This document shows, piece after piece, positions 1-6,821 of a stretch of DNA of 30,886 nucleotides. This DNA is from Roseburia sp. (GTDB taxonomy: Bacteria > Bacillota_A > Clostridia > Lachnospirales > Lachnospiraceae): contig DXQT01000029.1 of the NCBI GenBank assembly GCA_019411365.1, forward strand, positions 1 to 30,886, read 5' to 3'. The translations under genes were made by a program, and so were the position numbers. Position 1 is the first letter of the stretch; every line of letters begins with the position of its first letter. A model generated the notes under the pieces. That model ran no database searches, had not been told where the DNA came from, and worked only from the letters and a program-made list of their open reading frames with translations.

Positions 1-1247
1 GCATATGGTGTCAGGTCACTGCGGTATAACTTCCCCTGTTCGAATCCTTCCTCATATAAACCTGCTGTCAGCGGACTGTAAAGCTGGAAAGTTTCATAGC
101 AGCTCTCATCAATCTCCAGCGGATCAGCAAACTCTCCATTGTACTGCTGGTACTCTGACAGTTCTCTAGTGGCTCCCACAAAACCATCCTCCACATAACC
201 GCTTGTTACAAGTGTCCCCTGTCTCTTGTCCGCTGCAAAGGAAGCATAATTGATGTGAGGGAGCAACAACTCATCCACATCAAATAACCCGGACTCCTCC
301 ACCATGTACTTTCCATACTCTTCATCGTTGTGTACGAAAGGATTTACTTCAAATTCCCCAAGCAGTTTTGCAAGGCTTGTCACCTCAGTAGGACTGCTAA
401 ACCCGGTAAATTCCACCACCATGGCAAGCTGCTTCATCTGCACTTCATCAAAATGCCTTACCGCCTGACACGTTTCATTAAATAATGTCAGTGCCTCCAC
501 ACAATCAATGTTCTCCGGCATTGGCACCAGAATATCCGGCAGGCGCAGGTTATGTATATCTGTAACCTCCAGCTCCCAGAAATCCATGATCTGCAATCGT
601 TCCTTTACCTTGTTCATGGAACAGATATCGGTAGGCAGATACAGATATTCGGTGTCCCCTGCCTGATTCTGTACCTCGATTGCTGCCACGATTTCATCGG
701 ATGCAAAGTATTCCGGGAATGTTTTTCCGTTATATACCTCCTGCATTTCAAAGCCATGCTCCACGAAAACTCCATAGGGCAGGACTTCCACCCTGCTTTC
801 CTTGAACGTCTTTTCCGCAAACTTTATAAAGTTTGTCTGCTGCTTTTCCTCTTCTGGTATGGCTATGAATTCATCCAGATAGAGACGCTTTCCTACCTGC
901 TCTACATCAGAAAAATCTGTAATCAGCGAAAGTCCCTTCATGCTGAAGGTCAGATTGATCAAATCCTGCATCGTTCCCACACCGTAGTCAGTGACATAGG
1001 AATACAATACTTTGCGCTCATACTCCGTGAAACAATCCAAACGTTTGGCGAAAAAATTGACCTCATCCATTTTCACGGTCTGCCCCTCGAATTTACAAAG
1101 AGGATTATCCTTCTCTGATGCTTCCACCAGCCTGCACACAGGTACGATTTCTTCAATACCGATTCTTTTCATCTGGAAATTTAATTCCGCATCCGACAAT
1201 GGCAGTTCTATACTTTTTCGGCCACCACTCAGCACCTTAATCCGCAT
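1..1247 (-). CDS. ArdA-like antirestriction-region protein, partial (C-terminus outside window)
   Basis: An open frame starts at ATG 1247 behind AGGAGGT and runs without a stop to the window edge, giving at least 415 residues (MRIKVLSGG...). The later part (about residues 320-385) has the acidic helix plus EEYGKYMVEESG and INYASFAADKRQGTLVTSGY pattern, which resembles the end of Tn916-type ArdA (a Tyr-rich stretch, then a basic-acidic pair, then a short strand). ArdA proteins mimic DNA and block type I restriction enzymes during conjugative entry. This protein is much longer than the roughly 165-residue ArdA, so it would be a fusion or an enlarged variant. It overlaps the upstream gene by 11 bases, so the two are probably co-translated. 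The reading frame is certain; the family is a judgement by eye, and a hypothetical accessory protein of a conjugative element is the fallback. Confidence 0.55.
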   Translation of the reverse strand, partial: MRIKVLSGGRKSIELPLSDAELNFQMKRIGIEEIVPVCRLVEASEKDNPLCKFEGQTVKMDEVNFFAKRLDCFTEYERKVLYSYVTDYGVGTMQDLINLTFSMKGLSLITDFSDVEQVGKRLYLDEFIAIPEEEKQQTNFIKFAEKTFKESRVEVLPYGVFVEHGFEMQEVYNGKTFPEYFASDEIVAAIEVQNQAGDTEYLYLPTDICSMNKVKERLQIMDFWELEVTDIHNLRLPDILVPMPENIDCVEALTLFNETCQAVRHFDEVQMKQLAMVVEFTGFSSPTEVTSLAKLLGEFEVNPFVHNDEEYGKYMVEESGLFDVDELLLPHINYASFAADKRQGTLVTSGYVEDGFVGATRELSEYQQYNGEFADPLEIDESCYETFQLYSPLTAGLYEEGFEQGKLYRSDLTPY

Positions 1248-1845
1248 TCCACACCTCCTGCTTTACAATTTCCACTCCGCACTTCTCGATCACAAAAGCA
1301 TTTACGATAAGCCTGAGTATCTCATCGGGTATCAGTTCCCGATCTGTCAGTTCCGATAATCGGATATGCTTTGTTCCGCTATAAACATCCTTTGCCGCAT
1401 GAAACAGAATATACTGCTCCAGTGTCACGCCTCCAAGCCTTACCCTGTCAAAGTAAATCCCGGTATCCAGAACATTTTTGCGGACCTTCTCCCATAAAAT
1501 CTCATCGGCAGACAGTAAAAATACGGCGGCAGCATATCCCGGTGCATACTGCAATGTCTTTGTCCTCTTTCCCATCAGCAGGGAATAGAAATCATTTCTG
1601 TGCTTTGGATTACGGAATATCAGTTCCTTATCCACTTCACAAAAAATTTCATCCACCCTTTTCTTCAGATGCTCCATCTGCATTCTGCTGATCACGCAGT
1701 CAACGATTTCAGAATAATTTCCCCTGCTCCTCCAGTCCACATCCATCACACAGATACCATATCCTCTCGGTCTGTACCCCGGTGGCTGCTGCATCTGCCT
1801 TTCCAGCACCCGAAGTCCCGGACTCACACAAAATAATTTTGACAT
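1237..1845 (-). CDS. Hypothetical accessory-element protein
   Basis: 202 residues from ATG 1845 (MSKLFCVSPG...). A TTG twelve bases upstream is in frame, but it lies inside the ribosome site GGAGGT (1851-1856), so ATG 1845 is preferred. I do not recognise the family with confidence. The second half (KHRNDFYSLLMG, APGYAAAVFLLSADE, FDRVRLGGVTLEQYILFHAAKD) looks like a small helical domain seen in conjugative-element cargo; DUF6075 is a guess only. No signal peptide, membrane segment or catalytic motif is visible. The gene comes first in a two-gene unit with the ArdA-like gene. A strong terminator-type hairpin lies directly before its ribosome site. Confidence 0.6.
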   Translation of the reverse strand: MSKLFCVSPGLRVLERQMQQPPGYRPRGYGICVMDVDWRSRGNYSEIVDCVISRMQMEHLKKRVDEIFCEVDKELIFRNPKHRNDFYSLLMGKRTKTLQYAPGYAAAVFLLSADEILWEKVRKNVLDTGIYFDRVRLGGVTLEQYILFHAAKDVYSGTKHIRLSELTDRELIPDEILRLIVNAFVIEKCGVEIVKQEVWNAD

Positions 1846-1850
1846 TTCCA

Positions 1851-1904
1851 CCTCCAAAAAAATAAGGCGGCACCTATTTCATTTCTAAAATAAGTACCGC
1901 CTTG
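1851..1904 (-). promoter_or_regulatory. Leader hairpin with T-tract abutting the ribosome site (attenuator candidate)
   Basis: On the minus strand the arms AAGGCGGTACTTATTT and AAATAGGTGCCGCCTT form a 16-bp stem with two G-T pairs around a 6-base loop. The stem is followed at once by ATTTTTTT and then GGAGGT. This is intrinsic-terminator architecture placed only a few bases before the ribosome site of the 1237-1845 gene. It suggests that read-through, or an alternative fold, controls the two-gene unit. It could instead be simply the terminator of an upstream transcript. Confidence 0.6.
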
Positions 1905-2028
1905 CATTCATCCCTGCCCATATTCATTTTTAGTCTCTCTTACCACTCCCTCCTTTTCATTTTTCTTCAAATCACTCCCAAAACCACTTTTTCAGCCCTA
2001 TGCATCTATAAAATTGTGCAAATAAATC

Positions 2029-2088
2029 GGGCAAAAACTAGCCAATTTTCGGTCTAATTTTTGCCCTCAAACCACAACATCTTGTGGT
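2029..2088. terminator. Two stem-loops downstream of rlmD (probable terminator)
   Basis: Reading from the rlmD stop (2098) on the minus strand, the first hairpin has perfect 7-bp arms ACCACAA/TTGTGGT with a 4-base loop (2071-2088). The second (2029-2066) has arms GGGCAAAAA/TTTTTGCCC plus a broken inner TAG-CC/GG-CTA stem. Neither has a long T-tract of its own, although the arm of the second ends in five T. They probably end rlmD transcription and may insulate the accessory segment. Confidence 0.45.
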
Positions 2089-2097
2089 CAAACCCTA

Positions 2098-3663
2098 CTA
2101 TTTCTTCTCTTTTCCACAATACTGCATCATTATCACGCACTCAACATGTTTCGTCCACGGAAAAAGATCCACCGGCTGACACTCCTTTGCCTGATACCCA
2201 TGTTTCGTCAGATACTTTAAATCCCTTGCAAGTGTCTCCGGGTTACATGAAATATACACTACGCGCTTCGGGGCAAGCCGGATGACCGAAGATAAAAACG
2301 CCTCGTCACTTCCTGCTCTTGGCGGGTCCATAAATACGACATCCACATTGCCATCCGGTGTTGCCTTTTTTCCCGATTTTGTGGCAGCCGGCACCTGATT
2401 TTTTCTCTGATCGGCACGGTATTCCGCCATCTCCACCATAAACTGTCCTGCATCGGCATTGTAAAACTGGACATTTTTGATGTCATTGCGTTTTGCGTTG
2501 GTTACGGCATCCCTGACTGCATCACGGTTTAACTCCACACTGATGACCTCTTTTGCTTTCGACGCTGCAATAAGACCGATCGTTCCGATGCCACAGTAAG
2601 CATCCACAATCCTCTCTTTTCCCGTCAGTCCGGCATACTCGATCGCCTTCGTATAAAGGATTTCAGTCTGTACCGGATTCACCTGATAAAATGATTTGGG
2701 GGAAATGCGGAAAGTACAGCCACAGAGTGTGTCCTCAATATAGCCTTTTCCGTAAATAACTGTCTCTTTTTCTCCTAAAACCATACTGGTCTTTTTGTCA
2801 TTGACATTAAGAACGACCGTTGTGATCTCCGGGTGAAGTTTACGCAGTGCCTTGACAAAATTATTCTTGGACGGAAGGATCGGGGAGCCAAGCACTAATA
2901 CTACCATCACTTCTCCGCTGTGAAAACCGCGACGCACCAGTACATGACGCAGCAGACCATATCCGGTATCCTCATCATAAGTCTTGATTTTAAAGGAACG
3001 TAAAAGTCCCCGGATATCGCGGATGATCGCATCTGCCGTCTCATCTTCGATCCGGCAGGAATCTATGTTTACAACATCGTGTGTCCCTGCTTTGTATACG
3101 CCGGAAATGACAGATCCGCCTTTTGCTATGTCAAATACCGCATGCACTTTGTTGCGGTAATGATACGGATTTTCCATTCCGATGATCGGCAGTACTCTGC
3201 AAAATCCACCGACATTTTTTCTGACATATTCCTGCTTTTCTTTGAGCTGTTTTTCATAGGAAAGTCCCTGATAATCGCAGCCACCGCATTTTTTTGCATA
3301 CTGGCACATGTCTGCGTTCTGCTTCTTCGTGATCATTTTTTCCGACGTGTTTTTTCCTGATACTTTTTTCTCTTTTACCGATTTTCCATGATCCGTTTTT
3401 TCTTTAAATGCTTTAGTCACTGCATACTTCTTTTCCATTTTTCCGATGGTTCGCTTTTCTGCTTCCTGCTTCACTGTTTTATCAACCGCATATTTTTTCT
3501 TTCCCATTTTTCCGGCGGTTCGTTTTTCTGCCTCCTGCTTCATTGTTTTATCAACTGCATACTTTTTCTTGCCTGCAGCTTTATTTTTCGCTATGTCTTT
3601 ATTTTTAACTTTACTTTTGTTCCTCATTGCACTTTTATTTTTCATTGCATTTTTATCTGCCAT
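2098..3663 (-). CDS. rlmD: 23S rRNA (uracil-C5)-methyltransferase, RlmD/RumA family, with lysine-rich N-terminal extension
   Basis: 521 residues. The core runs from about residue 116. Cys120, Cys126, Cys129 and Cys203 fit the [4Fe-4S] ligands of RumA enzymes. DAYCGIGTIG (354-363) is the SAM motif, DPPRAG (446-451) the active-site loop, and Cys473 in YISCNPETLARDL the catalytic nucleophile. The family methylates U1939 and/or U747 of 23S rRNA; Bacillota often use one dual-site enzyme (RlmCD), and the site cannot be told from sequence. No TRAM domain is seen. Residues 1-115 instead form a Lys-rich extension with a 23-residue repeat (32-54, 55-77, partial 78-90). GGAGG lies 6 bases before the ATG, so the extension is translated. 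The 3' end (HVEC..., about 2124-2141) is intact. This gene's 3' end is a known integration site for some conjugative elements. Confidence 0.9.
   Translation of the reverse strand: MADKNAMKNKSAMRNKSKVKNKDIAKNKAAGKKKYAVDKTMKQEAEKRTAGKMGKKKYAVDKTVKQEAEKRTIGKMEKKYAVTKAFKEKTDHGKSVKEKKVSGKNTSEKMITKKQNADMCQYAKKCGGCDYQGLSYEKQLKEKQEYVRKNVGGFCRVLPIIGMENPYHYRNKVHAVFDIAKGGSVISGVYKAGTHDVVNIDSCRIEDETADAIIRDIRGLLRSFKIKTYDEDTGYGLLRHVLVRRGFHSGEVMVVLVLGSPILPSKNNFVKALRKLHPEITTVVLNVNDKKTSMVLGEKETVIYGKGYIEDTLCGCTFRISPKSFYQVNPVQTEILYTKAIEYAGLTGKERIVDAYCGIGTIGLIAASKAKEVISVELNRDAVRDAVTNAKRNDIKNVQFYNADAGQFMVEMAEYRADQRKNQVPAATKSGKKATPDGNVDVVFMDPPRAGSDEAFLSSVIRLAPKRVVYISCNPETLARDLKYLTKHGYQAKECQPVDLFPWTKHVECVIMMQYCGKEKK
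3433..3570 (-). repeat. 69-bp coding tandem repeat in rlmD 5' part
   Basis: Two adjacent 69-bp units encode KKKYAVDKT-[MV]-KQEAEKRT... (residues 32-54 and 55-77), followed by a partial third copy (78-90). The units differ at a few codons, so the duplication is not brand-new. The encoded segment is strongly basic and probably helical, which suits rRNA contact. Confidence 0.8.
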
Positions 3664-3832
3664 TTCAATCCTCCATTCTTTTCAATAAAAACATCACTTT
3701 CATTGACACCTCATGTTTACGCACAAGCACAAATCCTGCGCACAATCCTCAATCTCTCATCGTGCTCTGTTCCTCGCTCTGCACCAAGACACAGTATTCC
3801 TGCTTTTCACTTGTCCCTCAAACCTTTCCGCC

Positions 3833-4168
3833 TCACGACTCTTCCACACACTGACTCGGAATGTTCAGATAGGACTCTCCCCAGTTACACATGGCATTTA
3901 GGATCGGTGACAGGCTCTCTCCAAACTCCGTCAGGTTGTACTCTGTTTTGGGCGGGACAACCGGATAGACGGTTCTTTTGATAAGTCCGTCTTTTTCCAG
4001 TTCCCGAAGTTGCTGTGCGAGCATTTTATCGGTGGCTTTCGGTATCTTTTTATGAAGTTCACTGTAGCGGAGCGTTTTTCCCATCAGATGAAACAATATG
4101 ACCGACTTGTATTTGCCGCCGATCAGGGAGATCGTCGCCTCCACCGGACAGTTAAATTCCTTATTCAT
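3833..4168 (-). CDS. HxlR-family winged-helix transcriptional regulator
   Basis: 111 residues, full length for the family. The start (CPVEATISLIGGKYKSVILFHL) carries the conserved N-terminal Cys and GGK motif. The winged helix follows (LRYSELHKKIPKATDKMLAQQLRELEKDGLI) with the wing VPPKTEYNLTEFG. HxlR proteins often sense electrophiles or redox stress, in some cases through the N-terminal Cys (Cys7 here), and control a neighbouring oxidoreductase. AAGGAG lies 11 bases before the ATG. The gene is divergent from the nitroreductase at 4455, and a palindrome at 4199-4225 lies between them, which suggests it controls both. Confidence 0.9.
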   Translation of the reverse strand: MNKEFNCPVEATISLIGGKYKSVILFHLMGKTLRYSELHKKIPKATDKMLAQQLRELEKDGLIKRTVYPVVPPKTEYNLTEFGESLSPILNAMCNWGESYLNIPSQCVEES

Positions 4169-4198
4169 AGATCTGTTTCTCCTTACTTACTTTTTCGG

Positions 4199-4225
4199 AA
4201 GTATATACCAAAAAAGTGCATACTT
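4199..4225. promoter_or_regulatory. HxlR operator candidate
   Basis: Arms AAGTATATAC and GTGCATACTT match at 8 of 10 positions around a 7-base spacer CAAAAAA. The palindrome lies 31 bases before the regulator start and overlaps the -35 of the divergent nitroreductase promoter. Confidence 0.6.
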
Positions 4226-4251
4226 GCTTATATTCTGCATTTCCATATAAT
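4224..4251 (+). promoter_or_regulatory. Nitroreductase promoter
   Basis: TTGCTT (4224-4229), 16-base spacer, perfect TATAAT (4246-4251). The -35 overlaps the operator-like palindrome, which fits repression by the divergent HxlR protein. The untranslated leader would be about 200 bases, which is long. Confidence 0.55.
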
Positions 4252-4454
4252 TATAGACATGAACGTTCAGAAACACAAGATAGAATCCGAAATAAACAGG
4301 ATTATCCCAGCGAAACTGCATGAAATTCAATTATGTGCAAAAATCAGCTCAAGCATTGAGGATTAGCGTGAAAAATAAGATTTTTCACACGCAAGATCCG
4401 TGCTTACACACAAACTCAAGATGCACAAAAAACAGCTCAAGAATGGAGATTATC

Positions 4455-4967
4455 ATGGAATTATTAGAGATTGCAAAAAAGAGACATTCTGTACGAAAGT
4501 ACACAGGAAAAGAAATTGAACAGGAAAAACTGGATAAAATCTTAGAGGCTGCCCACGTAGCACCGACCGCCGCGAACATGCAGCCGGTACGCCTTATAGT
4601 CGTAAAAAGCAAAGAAGGACTGGAAAAAGTCGGAAAGGCAGCAAATATTTATCAGGCACCGGCTGCCATTGTCGTCTGTGCCAATAAGACAAAAGCCTGG
4701 AAGCGTCCGTTTGACGGCAAGATCACAACCGACATCGATGCCTCGATCCTGACCGACCATATGATGCTTGAGGCAACCGAGCTTGGTCTTGGCAGTGTCT
4801 GGATTTGCTACTTTAACCCGGACATATTAAAAGAAGAACTGAACCTTCCGGAAAACTTAGAACCGGTCAATATCTTAGCACTCGGATACAGTGATGAACC
4901 GGATGCATCCACAGAGCGTCATAAAGATATGCGCATTGGCATGGATGAACTGGTTTCCTACCTTTAA
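4455..4967 (+). CDS. Nitroreductase-family flavoprotein
   Basis: 170 residues from ATG 4455, with GGAG about 7 bases upstream. The in-frame ORF is open further up, but the upstream part has no family features. The N-terminus (MELLEIAKKRHSVRKYTGKE, then LEAAHVAPTAANMQPVRLIVV) is the FMN-binding signature of small nitroreductases: the Arg-His-Ser-Val-Arg loop and the P-T-A-x-N-x-Q-P motif. The C-terminal part (GLGSVWICYFNP, ILALGYSDEP) completes the fold. The family reduces nitro compounds, quinones or flavins using NAD(P)H; the substrate cannot be read here. Divergent from an HxlR regulator, so probably induced by redox or electrophile stress. Convergent with the RlmI-like gene. Confidence 0.9.
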   Translation: MELLEIAKKRHSVRKYTGKEIEQEKLDKILEAAHVAPTAANMQPVRLIVVKSKEGLEKVGKAANIYQAPAAIVVCANKTKAWKRPFDGKITTDIDASILTDHMMLEATELGLGSVWICYFNPDILKEELNLPENLEPVNILALGYSDEPDASTERHKDMRIGMDELVSYL

Positions 4968-5281
4968 AACAAATAGCATGCACCACAAACAAACCTGTGA
5001 TTTTAAGTAATCACAAAATTGCCAGGATCATGCATCAGCATCCGAATGTCAGATTTTAATCTGACTTCCGGGGTTGTACATTGCCCTGGCAATTTCTTTA
5101 TCACTTTTCTATTCAGGTGCTTACCACTCAGACTTACCACTTTTCTTACCACTTTGAATCACGATTTTGTGATATTTTGCAATACTTTACGAGGTTTTCT
5201 CTGTCAACGTCAAATGCCTTCCATCACTTATCAATCAAGCATTTCCACCACTTCCCAGTCCTTACTTCTCATGACGAACGC
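4968..5281. other. 314-base convergent intergenic region with stem-loops, no gene seen
   Basis: It lies between the nitroreductase (+) and the RlmI-like gene (-). It holds a 7-bp hairpin TGTGATT/AATCACA (4996-5015), the 76-base structure at 5018-5093, and an AT-rich stretch with no convincing ORF. A hairpin at 5273-5293 crosses its right edge. Confidence 0.7.
5018..5093. terminator. 76-base stem-loop structure, probable bidirectional terminator
   Basis: Outer arms ATTGCCAGG (5018-5026) and CCTGGCAAT (5085-5093) are perfectly complementary. Inside is a second perfect hairpin GTCAGAT/ATCTGAC (5048-5065), extended by GAA/TTC and CC/GG pairs. The plus strand continues with TTCTTTATC and the minus strand with TTTTGTG, so it may stop both converging transcripts. 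Its size is unusual for a terminator, and a palindromic repeat element or structured RNA is possible. Confidence 0.45.
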
Positions 5282-5293
5282 CTAGCGTTCGTC
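5273..5293. repeat. Perfect 9-bp hairpin spanning the rlmI-like stop codon
   Basis: Arms GACGAACGC and GCGTTCGTC surround a 3-base loop. On the minus strand the loop is the TAG stop of the RlmI-like gene. There is no T-tract after it, so it is not a standard terminator. It may protect the 3' end of the mRNA or mark a recombination remnant. Confidence 0.6.
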
Positions 5294-6493
5294 TACAACC
5301 TGAAAGATATAGAACTTCAAATAATAACTCTCCGGCACATTCGCAGAATTTGCCCAGAGAATCGGATGATCCGGCGCCTGTGTTCTGAATTCCACCTGGC
5401 GGAGTCTCTTGTGTGCTGCCTTTGCCGCCTCTTTGACTGTCTTTGCCAAAAGTTCCTGTGTCATGAAATGGGAGCAGGAACAGGTTGCAAAATAGCCGCC
5501 GTCTTTTACCAGTTTTAAGCCTTTCATGTTGATCTCACGGTAACCTTTGATCGCGTTTTTCGTTGCCTGGCGCGACTTGGTAAATGCCGGCGGATCTAAG
5601 ATAACAACATCATATTGTTCGCCGCTCTGCGCCAGTTTCGGCAGTTCATCGAGCACGTTTGCACAGCGGAAATGAACGGTATCCTCCAGTCCGTTTCTGC
5701 GCGCATTTTCGTTTGCCTGCTGCACGGCATACTCGGAAATGTCAAGACCTGTGACATCCGCTGCCCCTGCAATTCCGGCGTTTAAGGCGAATGTTCCCAT
5801 ATGGGTAAAGCAGTCTAACACCTTTTTCCCTTTACAGATCCGCTGCATCGCAAGACGATTATACTTCTGGTCTAAGAAAAATCCGGTTTTCTGTCCGTTT
5901 ACGACATCGACAAGATAACGGACTCCGTTTTCCTTGATCTCAACATTGGTGTCAAATTCTTCCCCGATAAATCCTTTTACCTTTGGAAGTCCTTCTTTGG
6001 TGCGCTCATTAGCGTCGCTTCTCTCGTAGACGCCGCGCACTTTGATGCCGTCTTTTGCAAGTTCTTCCTTTAATAAAGAAACGATCGTCTCCTTAAACTG
6101 CTCCATGCCAAGTGCTAAACATTCCACCACGAGCACATCCTCATATTTGTCAACGACAAGTCCCGGCAAAAAGTCTGCTTCCCCGAAGATCACACGGCAG
6201 GATGATGTATCGACCGTCGTTTTGCGGTATTCCCAGGCATTTTTCACGCGCATCTGTAAAAATGTGCGGTCGATCTCCTGGTCCACATGTCTTGTCAGCA
6301 TACGGATGCGGATTTTTGAATTGGTATTGATAAATCCTTTGCCCATCGGATAGCCGTCAAAATCATGCACGACCACGATCTCTCCGTTTTCAAAACTTCC
6401 CATGACCGTATCGATCTCATTATCAAAAATCCAGGCACCGCCTGCTTTGATCGTTCTTCCCTCGCCCTTTTTTAATGTCACAACTGCACTCAT
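5282..6493 (-). CDS. rlmI: Class I rRNA methyltransferase, RlmI-like (PUA plus Rossmann)
   Basis: 403 residues, normal length. Residues 1 to about 75 (VTLKKGEGRTIKAGGAWIFDNEI, ...GKGFINTNSKIRIRML) form an N-terminal PUA-type RNA-binding domain. A mid domain follows, with the FGEADFLPGLVVDKYEDVLVV stretch. The SAM fold has KVLDCFTHMGTFALNAG, then GLDISEYAVQQANENARRNG and VVILDPPAFTKSRQ. A Cys pair in YFATCSCSHFM is at the place of the catalytic cysteine. E. coli RlmI makes m5C1962 in 23S rRNA; the same target is inferred. AAGGTGG precedes the ATG. A small membrane ORF lies upstream on the same strand. The TAG stop sits in the loop of a perfect hairpin. Confidence 0.9.
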   Translation of the reverse strand: MSAVVTLKKGEGRTIKAGGAWIFDNEIDTVMGSFENGEIVVVHDFDGYPMGKGFINTNSKIRIRMLTRHVDQEIDRTFLQMRVKNAWEYRKTTVDTSSCRVIFGEADFLPGLVVDKYEDVLVVECLALGMEQFKETIVSLLKEELAKDGIKVRGVYERSDANERTKEGLPKVKGFIGEEFDTNVEIKENGVRYLVDVVNGQKTGFFLDQKYNRLAMQRICKGKKVLDCFTHMGTFALNAGIAGAADVTGLDISEYAVQQANENARRNGLEDTVHFRCANVLDELPKLAQSGEQYDVVILDPPAFTKSRQATKNAIKGYREINMKGLKLVKDGGYFATCSCSHFMTQELLAKTVKEAAKAAHKRLRQVEFRTQAPDHPILWANSANVPESYYLKFYIFQVVDER

Positions 6494-6509
6494 TTTTCAT
6501 CCACCTTTC

Positions 6510-6643
6510 TCACGCTTTTTCTTTTCCGTAATTTACAATATAAATTCCCACGCAGACCAGCACCAATGCCACAACGCACAGCAAAGCAGCGCACCGATCC
6601 ACACCACAATGGTTTTCTGCATCCATTGTTCATTTAATTTCAT
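6510..6643 (-). pseudogene. Small single-pass membrane protein gene, apparently frameshifted
   Basis: ATG 6643 has GAGG 7 bases upstream and gives MKLNEQWMQKTIVVWIGALL before the frame runs into an odd Trp/Cys-rich tail and stops at 6533 (36 residues). The -1 frame continues the hydrophobic helix much more naturally (CVVALVLVCVGIYIVNYGKE) and stops at 6510 after KEKA. The span of 134 bases is one short of 45 codons, and the change falls at a TTT run in GCTTTGC. A one-base deletion, a sequencing error or programmed slippage would each explain it. The restored product would be about 44 residues with one membrane helix and a basic tail. It lies just before the RlmI-like gene; its function is unknown. 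Confidence 0.45.
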
Positions 6644-6732
6644 TTGTTTTCCTCATTTCCTGATTTTTGCATTTACCCATTGTAGCACATTCCGTGCTGC
6701 CTATAAAATATTTTTTACACAAAAACTGTTTC

Positions 6733-6761
6733 TTGTAACTGCCTGTCATGTCCGATATAAT
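6733..6761 (+). promoter_or_regulatory. Glycosyltransferase promoter
   Basis: TTGTAA (6733-6738), 17-base spacer, TATAAT (6756-6761), about 60 bases before the start at 6822. Confidence 0.65.
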
Positions 6762-6821
6762 AAATACAAAAATATATTGACAGATCCAGTCTTAAAAATA
6801 TACACAACAGGGGGATTTTCC

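Noticed and set aside
2071..2088. Palindrome ACCACAA...TTGTGGT resembling an NrdR-type operator
   Set aside because: No ribonucleotide reductase gene is nearby and the site lies downstream of a gene; a terminator-side hairpin is simpler.
3388..3981. Plus-strand Phe/Ser-rich ORF opposite the rlmD N-terminus
   Set aside because: It mirrors the Lys-rich repeat of rlmD, which has its own ribosome site and joins a recognised enzyme.
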